This document shows, one piece after another, positions 27,234 through 33,361 of a stretch of 33,361 nt of DNA. The DNA is from Phaeoceros laevis (taxonomy: Eukaryota > Anthocerotophyta > Anthocerotopsida > Notothyladales): the NCBI GenBank assembly GCA_049999765.1, contig JBNGIQ010009118.1:211332-244692 (forward strand), given 5' to 3'. The translations under genes and the position numbers were made by a program. Each line of letters starts with the position of its first letter. Within the stretch, counting starts at the first letter, position 1. The notes below the pieces were generated by a model that saw only the letters and a list, made by a program, of their open reading frames with translations, searched no databases and was not told the DNA's origin.

Positions 27234-28137
27234 CCCGGAGAAGACGGGGGCCAAAGCGCGATCCTTTGTCTGTCAGAAGCAAGAGGGTGCGCGAGGCGCA
27301 CAACTCGTGCCCCCGCTGCTCACCAGCTGAACAAGTGGTTGGTGCTTTCTTGATTAGTCTAGGTTCCCAATCCACGTAAACCGACCGAGAGCGCCTCGGG
27401 CACCAATAATTGGACTCTCGACAATCGAACCGTCCACGTTCCAAGTTCCAGCCGGGAATAGAGTCAATAATAGACTACTTCGAAAATTCCAAATGATAGT
27501 TTTTTTTAGAGACGGTTTCTCCGATTCGATAGTACATTTGCAAAGTCTGCATCAAGTGCCATATGGATCCATTCATTCATTCATTGAGTCCATACGGACA
27601 GATTACAGCGGATGTCACAGCTGCTCTTGCGCTCAAGATTCTGGAATGCTGCCACGGTACTATGAAGTTTGTGAAGAGAGAAGTTCCTCCATGGTTCAAT
27701 ATTTCTCTGTTCTCACATGCATAGACCATGATCTAAATAGGTAAATCATAATACCTATGTATGCACATTCCAAGCATGCCTGCGGAAGGGACAACAAGCT
27801 TTCAGGTGTGGAGGATTTCTTGAAAAACATGCGAATGTTTGCGTACTGAAACTGAAACTGGCAGCGACAACAAACTGAAATCCAGACTGAAGGCCGCCCC
27901 AGACTGAAGCCCGCTCGATTATGCAGGTGCACGAATTCATGACAAGGGGGAAGAAGAGAGGAGAAGAAGTTTATTTCAAGTGATTGAATGGGTACTTGCG
28001 TACCACACACGGCTGAGTTGAGCTGGTCACTTAAGAGTTCATGAGTGAGTTCTAATTCCAGGCTTGTCATAATACATGTTTACACAAGTAACAAGGCATG
28101 TTTGAATCTGAAAGCACTTGAAATTGTGACCTGCTGC
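27234..28137. other. intergenic: DAHP synthase promoter side
   Basis: About 900 bp between the DAHP synthase start and the stop of the DJ-1-like gene. No conserved ORF. Contains an ATTC microsatellite (27571-27585) and repeated ACTGAAA words around 27845-27905. Presumably the DAHP synthase promoter and leader plus the 3' UTR of the DJ-1-like gene. Confidence 0.5.
27571..27585. repeat. (ATTC)n microsatellite
   Basis: Nearly four perfect ATTC units about 340 bp upstream of the DAHP synthase start codon. Confidence 0.7.
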
Positions 28138-29602
28138 TCAAGCGTAGGCCTTGAGAGCTTCCACCACCTTGTGGGCAACTTTGGATGCGCTTGCTCCGTT
28201 CTGCCCGGTGATGAGGCGCTCATCAGACACCACCAAGGGTTCCTGCTTACAAATGAACAGCTCTCATCAGGAGACTGCCCCATCATATAGCTAGCAGCAT
28301 GACTCGTTTCCAAGTGCTTCCAAAAACCATATTTGTCTAGTAAGATTTTCGAAAATTGAGTTCCTTCTTACGAATTTGGGTCCCTTTTGGTAGTCGGCTC
28401 CAAGTTCCTTGAGTTTGTCCTCGGTGAGGTAAGGCACTTTCTGGGCTCCCCCGGAGGCTTCCTCTTCGCTGTTGGAGAAGGCTGTCACCTGGAAATCCAT
28501 GCACAAGAACCAATTAGTTTGAGTTACAGCTTCACAAAAGCAGTCTGTCGGAAGCACCATATCTACAGACACGTTTGGCGGGTAGCTTCTCATGAAGCTT
28601 GCCTTTCTTCCCTTGACAAAGGGCTGGCCGGAGGACGTTTTGGCCCCGACAAATGCAGCCGGGCCGTGGCTCACAGCAGAGACGATCTTGCCTTCACCGT
28701 AGTGTCTCTCAACCAGTGCAGAGCAGTCTTTGTCGTTTGCGATATCAATGAGGGCCCCATGTCCTCCTGCCAGTGGGCCAGTTTCAAGAGCATGCATCAA
28801 TTGTTATCACAGACCTGCATGCAGGTCCTGTAGCTCCTCAAAGCTAGCTAGCTGGCTAGCTACAGAGCTGTCCAGGCGTGGACCGGGTTAATTGATTGTT
28901 TTGCTGACCTGAGATGTAGATGGCATCGTAAACCTGCTGCTTCACATCTGCCAGTGGAGTACTACTCTCGAGAAATCCCTTGGCACTAGCTGCAGCCACA
29001 AATAAGCATCCCTGGAGTGCTGATACGTCTCAAGGTAGTAGGGTAGTCGAAGTGCTATTGAAACTGAAATACATATGTCTACAGGTAGCTGTTGTTCTAC
29101 AGGTGCAGGCAGGCAGGCAATCAGGCCTACCGTCTCCAAGGAACCTCTTCACTTCTGGAGGAGCAGATTTTTCTTCCACACTCGAAGGATCTTTCATCAC
29201 AAAATGTTCAGAAATGACTGTTTTGAAAGAGCATATGCATAGAACTTGATCACATATTTAGGCAAACCGCAACTCCTCAATTTATTGATGACCACTCACC
29301 AAGAGGGATTCGTCCTCCCTTGACACTTGCGAGGTGGATGCTGACACCGGCTTCCTTGAACACAAAGTAGGGCGCGGCAATTTCCTCAGCCCTGAGGGAG
29401 TAAGTAGTCCAGGACGATAGATATTGATCAACAGACTCATCAACGTTTTTTCAGTCCTGACCAACTGAAAGAAATCATCAATCGCATGAAAATGTGGGGC
29501 ACCTAAACAGCTATCTCACCAGGCTCCAGTGGGTTCCCCGCCCTGGAGCTTGTCCTGAGAAGTGGCCAGAATGAGAACGCGCTTTTCACCCTTGTGCACC
29601 AT
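28138..29602 (-). CDS. DJ-1/PfpI family, Hsp31-like protein with Ser in place of the catalytic Cys
   Basis: Seven exons: 29602-29520, 29391-29300, 29190-29131, 28989-28909, 28766-28603, 28488-28372, 28242-28138; 233 aa, normal for Hsp31-type DJ-1 proteins, phases consistent. Begins MVHKGEKRVLILATSQDKL; conserved EPTGAWAEEIAAPYFVFKEA, DAIYISGGHGALIDI, and VTAFSNSEEEASG; ends ASKVAHKVVEALKAYA. Active enzymes of this class are glutathione-independent glyoxalases or deglycases/chaperones using a Glu-Cys-His set (E30, C138, H139 in yeast Hsp31). Here Glu30 and His139 are at the same positions but the nucleophile elbow reads AVSHGPAAF: codon AGC gives Ser138. Glyoxalase activity is therefore doubtful; a chaperone, binding or altered hydrolase role is possible. 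The intron after exon 5 has a GC donor (AAAG|GCAAGC) and a normal acceptor. No targeting peptide is seen, so a cytosolic location is likely. Confidence 0.9.
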
Positions 29603-29606
29603 TCTG

Positions 29607-29660
29607 GCAGGCAGGCAAGGCAGGGACGGAGGCAGGGAAGGAGGCAGGGAGGGAGCTGCA
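29607..29660. repeat. GGCA/GGGA purine-rich low-complexity block
   Basis: Repeated GGCAGGCAGG, GGCAGGGA and GGAGGCAGGGA words starting 5 bp upstream of the DJ-1-like ATG. On that gene's strand it is a CCTGCC/TCCC pyrimidine tract in the leader or core promoter, similar to pyrimidine-patch leaders of plant genes. Confidence 0.6.
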
Positions 29661-30030
29661 GGCCTTGGTAGGCTTGCTCTTCTTTAGTAGAAGGATGTTG
29701 CTCTAGAGAGGACTTCTATACCTCTAGCAGGTTTGCAGCCGGGCACATGCAGGGCAGGCCTACTTGTAGGATGTCCACAGGTTATGTGCATGTTAATCAT
29801 TTGATCATGGCATTCCTCTTTGGGGAACTGGCACACAGATTGCTAGCTTGCCCCATGCATTCCGCAAATTCAGCTTCCTAATAAGAAATCTGAAGAATGC
29901 ATGGGCGTTGCGGGAGTTGCAGACGATTAGTACCAGGCAGTGAGAACTGCCATGCACATGGTCAGACAAAGCTTACAGCTAGCACGACTACCTGCAAAAG
30001 CTGTGTAGTATGTACGGTGCCGCGTCTTCC

Positions 30031-30040
30031 TATATATATA
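30031..30040. promoter_or_regulatory. (TA)5 tract, possible TATA element
   Basis: TATATATATA about 430 bp upstream of the DJ-1-like ATG and 750 bp upstream of the SDR start. It could serve either divergent gene if leaders are long. Only the sequence is seen; promoter use is not shown. Confidence 0.25.
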
Positions 30041-30787
30041 CCGTATCCAGTTCCTTGTACCATCTTGCACATGCCATCGGCACATGTAATCAGATGGCAG
30101 GTCGGGAGTCAACTCAGTCAAGGTGTGGCAATACTAATGACAGGAGAGTGATGGGTGCAAGCTTAGTGACCCCTTCCAAACTTACAAATCAAGAGAGACA
30201 AGCTTGTAACCTTGGAGGATTCATGGCTACTCCTACGCATTCAGAGCCAGCTTGCCTTTAACCAAATTTTAACAATGGGGACGTCCATCTGTAGGCACTA
30301 GTTCCAGGAAACAGCTTGCTTGCATGCCGTAAAGGTCTGCAATTTTGAGGCTAGGCTGCTCGTCACCAGTACATTCGTTTCTTAAAAGTGACTTCGCCTT
30401 TCAGAGACTTTTCTAATGGTGCTCTTAATCACTGGCCTGCATCCACTAATGTCGAGAGATGTTCAGCAAACCAAGTCCGCATCAACAAACTTGAATCAAC
30501 TTGCACCAAGAAGAAGAAAGGAAGTTCGTTGATTATGGCGGTTGCTGGAACTAATCTAGAAGCGTACCGCAACAAGCTAAGCGCTAGCTACCAGCTCCAG
30601 CATGCTACGGCATCCGCAGGCTGGAACTTGACCCCTTTATTTTAGTTGCTCCGTCCGTAGCACAGATGGACGTCGGCGACAGGAAGTGAACGTGGTGTAA
30701 GGCTGCCACCACCGTCACCACGGAGTCACACCTCTTGGACTCTATTCTATTCTAATCTCTTCGCTTTCGTACGATTTGTATGGTGAC

Positions 30788-32004
30788 ATGGCCAGAAGGT
30801 GCAACTCCTTGGCTCCTCTAGGCGTTTAGCTGTGGCTTCCACAGGCCTGTTCTCAGCTTGCTTCCAGCGGATGCAGATGGTGGTCACTAGAGACGGTGGC
30901 AGTGGTAACTGGGGCCAACAGAGGCCTCGGCTTGGAGATTGTGAGGCAGCTTGCACGCAATGGGGTCACCACTGTCCTGACTTCCCGAGACGTGCAAAGA
31001 GGAGAAGAAGCCACCCAGAGGCTACTCCTGGAGGAGGAGGGCCTCCCGGTGGTTTACCATCAGCTGGACGTGGGAGACGCCCGATCCGCGCAGCAGCTTG
31101 CTCACTGGCTCAAGCAACAATACGGTGGGGTAGACATTTTGGTAAGAATCAAGCTGCTCAGCCCTCGAATTTGACTTGTAAGCTGCTATCTCAAACTCTC
31201 TCCTCCAAGGAGAATTTTGTCCTCACCACACCAGGACATGTCCATTGCCCGGCAGATCAACAATGCTGCTATTCTGGATGCCGGAGATACTTCCGATCTT
31301 CAAACTGCACAGAGAATGTTCAACACGAATTACTATGGGGTGAAGAATGTCACAAATGCCATTCTGCCTCTGCTCAGGCCCTCTGAAGCTGGTGCACGCA
31401 TTGTGAATGTCAGCGCAAAACTAGGGCAGTTGCAGGTACGCCACCTGAATAAATCTCCACATTTTCATTCTCAGCCTGCAGCATTTGCACTTGTAACTTG
31501 CTTCATTGCTTCCATGTTCAACGACAAGTACTGAAAGGGATGTATGCACCTATATGTCTGCAGATGGTGACCAAGGAGTCAGCGCGCCGAACCCTTGCGG
31601 ATGTGGACAAGTTGTCTGAGCAAGCGATTGATGACCTGGTAAGGGACTACTATGCAGATGTGGAGGAGAAGAAGCAGAGTGACTGGATCCCAACCTACGC
31701 CGCCAACTACTCACTATCCAAGGCTTGTCAGAATGCTTACACGAGGATGCTGGCCAAGAGCTTCTCTGAGAGGCCTGCAGGGCAGAAGATTCATGTGAAC
31801 GCCTTCTGCCCGGGGCCAACATCAACAGACATGAGAGCCGAGTATTGGAGGCATCTAAAGGCTACCCCTCGTCCCTATGTTACCACGGATGTGGCAGCAG
31901 GACATGCCGTTTGGCTGACTTTGTTGCCAGCAAATGACATCCCATCAGGCATCCTCTCGTCTGAAAGAGGAGAAATGGACTTCTATGAGATGGTCTATGC
32001 TTGA
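30788..32004 (+). CDS. short-chain dehydrogenase/reductase (carbonyl-reductase-like, SDR)
   Basis: Model: 30788-30798, 30868-31141, 31256-31435, 31564-32004; about 301 aa, consistent phases. The first exon is only 11 nt (ATG GCC AGA AG) with a 69-nt intron; it is the least certain part but gives MARSGCRWWSLETVAVVTG, resembling the WW-x-ET-x-AVVTG start of plant carbonyl-reductase-type SDRs. Rossmann motif TGANRGLG (18-25), then LTSRDVQRGEEA and YHQLDVGDA (adenine-pocket Asp), INNAAIL in the NNAG position, NYYGVKNVTNAILPLL, IVNVSAKLG (catalytic-Ser strand), and the catalytic Y204-SLS-K208 within YAANYSLSKACQNAY, followed by VNAFCPGPTSTDM. The long segment between the Ser strand and the YxxxK motif is typical of the human CBR1/plant menthone-reductase/salutaridine-reductase branch. 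Likely an NADPH-dependent cytosolic carbonyl reductase; substrate unknown. The R in SRD after beta-strand 2 favours NADPH. Confidence 0.88.
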
Positions 32005-33050
32005 ATTTTGACACGTCCACCTGGGAGAGACCTTCACATTAGACGCAACCACCTTAGCTTTATGTGCGATACCTTGATGAAACATGTCTGGCAGTATCGT
32101 ATTTGCAATGCAAACATTCCTGCCCCCAATAGTGATCCATCCACTCCCCATGACAAAGGCATAGCACAATATCCTCCACTATTTCCTGCTTGGGAATGGT
32201 TGGAAACAGCCCCACCAGCTGCCATGCTTGCGTCCCCTGCAAAAGCTTCCATCACGACACCCAAGACCGGCTAAGGAGTTATTTGAACAAAGTCGACACC
32301 TTGCAAAGCCTTGGTAATCGACTGAAGGAAACTGGTATCTATCAGATCCTGCTCACGCCCCTCACAGTCGCCTGCGGTGGAGTAACTGCGGTGGAGGCAT
32401 CGCACCTAATAGATGCAAAAGTACCTATGTCCTATGACATACATCATGAGATACTATGGATGCTAGTGAGCAGTCGTAAGGCTGCAGCTGCACAAGTGTC
32501 TGCTACACCTACACCCCGCGATGCATTCCATGTCTTCCCACCACTTGGTTGGCTCGGTCAGTTGTGCCCAATTGTTGCATTGACGCATTGTGTCCCTGCC
32601 TGCCAGTAGGCAGCTTCAGAAAGATATAGAGCACAAAGAACATGTCTCGCTGCAGCCTGATCAGACTGCAGTCCGTCCGCCAAGCTAGTATCCACCCAAC
32701 AACATAAAAATACCAGCAAAAATATGTTCAGGTGTCAATCCACTCTGCCGGACTGGATGCTTCATCCCACGTAAATCAGACTTGGACAAGCTGCCAGCAG
32801 CTCCTTGAGAGTCCAAGAGTGCATCCAATTGCCTTCTTTCTAATACCTTTGTAGAAGGTCCCGCACCAGCCCCGCGTGCACTTGTAGAAGGCTGTGGAAA
32901 CTGCAAGGGAAGTCCCTCTCACGCAGGCCTCATGCATCCTTTCAAGCTCCCTTTTCCAGCCCAACCGCAAGCCTTGTGGAAATGAAGCCTTGTGTTCCTT
33001 GCAGGTGATGCCTACACTGAGTTGCAGGCTGCAGCCATAACCTGTTAAGG
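32005..33050. other. region downstream of the SDR gene, no recognised gene
   Basis: Contains the SDR 3' UTR and about 900 bp more. Open frames exist (32190-32609 on +; 32034-32264 and 32685-32906 on -) but none carries a family motif I recognise. The minus-strand stretch near 32700-32970 is the most gene-like, with a pyrimidine tract plus acceptor, and is listed separately. Confidence 0.4.
32685..32906 (-). other. possible terminal exon of an unknown minus-strand gene
   Basis: An open stretch ending in a stop at 32685 encodes a Ser/Gly/Ala-rich part followed by SLSKSDLRGMKHPVRQSG and a hydrophobic end (HIFAGIFMLLGG). Upstream in the same direction is a good splice acceptor (ACTTCCCTTGCAG, about 32901-32913). 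An overlapping frame through 32970 (ELERMHEACVRG...FYKCTRGWCGTFYKG) looks equally plausible, with a donor after ACAAAG. I cannot identify either product, and both may be chance. Confidence 0.2.
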
Positions 33051-33159
33051 CCGCCGTCCCAGCACGCGAAGGACTGCTCCGCAGCTCCAGCTGCGGCTTC
33101 TCACCCCCAAATCGGGCAGCAGTTCAGGCCTGCAGCTCCCAGCTCCTCGCCGGGGCCAT

Positions 33160-33361
33160 GCACCTCCCAGCCCTACTCCCGCAGTCCCGCCCCCGCACAC
33201 CTGCTCTCCGCACACCCGACCCGCGCCATGCTCGCTCCTACTCTGCCTCAGCCCCGCTCCTGGCCTGCCCCAGCACCGCTTCCAGCCCAGCCCCGATCCC
33301 CTCCAGATCCCAGCCTAGCCCTGCTCCCGCCCTGCCCCCAGCCTCGCTACCAGCCCAGCCC
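33160..33361. repeat. C-rich low-complexity tract (degenerate CCAGCCC/GCTCCC words)
   Basis: From about 33160 to the window end the plus strand is dominated by CCAGCCC, CTGCCCC, GCTCCCGCC and CCCGATCCC words, almost free of long A/T runs. The complementary strand carries many GGG runs at short spacing. It continues past the window edge, so its full extent is unknown. Confidence 0.65.

Larger units (their letters stand above)
29603..30787. other. divergent intergenic region between DJ-1-like and SDR genes
   Basis: About 1.18 kb containing the promoters of two divergent genes. Just outside the DJ-1-like start codon is a GGCA/GGGA purine-rich block (29607-29660). A perfect (TA)5 is at 30031-30040. 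No conserved ORF is found; ORFs here lack family signatures. Confidence 0.5.

Noticed and set aside
28838-28862. AGCTAGCTAGCT/GGCTAGCTAC inverted repeats as a mobile-element end
   Set aside because: They lie inside an intron of the DJ-1-like gene with no partner repeat or target duplication; simple low complexity is enough.

Overview
The window is nuclear DNA from a green plant (streptophyte, probably a land plant). Reasons: every gene is split by short GT-AG introns (mostly about 70-220 bp); it carries a plastid-type glycolytic GAPDH with a transit peptide, a plant class-II DAHP synthase, a PB1-Raf-like kinase and an LRR receptor-like protein; and there is a relic of a plant pentatricopeptide-repeat (PPR) gene. 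Composition is roughly balanced in GC and genes are packed at about one per 3.5 kb, as in a compact genome such as some bryophytes or lycophytes. The species cannot be named from this sequence.

Layout: (1) 1031-6851, +, PB1-domain Raf-like MAPKKK, with a long 5' leader before it. (2) 8133-11434, -, plastidial GapCp-type GAPDH, 14 exons. (3) 12607-14590, -, SWIM zinc-finger protein with an acidic/basic repeat array. (4) 14849-16713, +, METTL2/6-type tRNA methyltransferase, divergent from gene 3 across about 260 bp. (5) 16842-18353, -, ribosomal protein eS1 (RPS3a), tail-to-tail with gene 4 at 128 bp. (6) about 19160-19405, +, PPR pseudogene fragment. (7) 19748-24377, -, LRR receptor-like pseudokinase, 14 exons. 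(8) 25164-27233, -, plastid DAHP synthase. (9) 28138-29602, -, DJ-1/Hsp31-like protein. (10) 30788-32004, +, carbonyl-reductase-like SDR. The last 1.3 kb holds no recognised gene and ends in C-rich low-complexity sequence.

Exon-intron structures were worked out by hand from family conservation plus splice signals. Every exon chain given keeps phase from start to stop, so the CDS models are fairly strong; UTR ends are unknown. The genes do not form a pathway; they are ordinary neighbours in a gene-dense plant region (kinase signalling, plastid glycolysis, shikimate entry, translation, tRNA modification, detoxification).

The most interesting points are two proteins that keep their fold but have lost catalytic residues (an LRR receptor kinase with HRN and DFK motifs; a DJ-1/Hsp31 protein with Ser for the nucleophilic Cys), a GC-AG intron in the latter, a roughly 105-residue insertion in the methyltransferase core, a row of four adjacent palindromes upstream of RPS3a, and a hairpin-rich element next to the PPR relic. 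No new multi-gene system was found.
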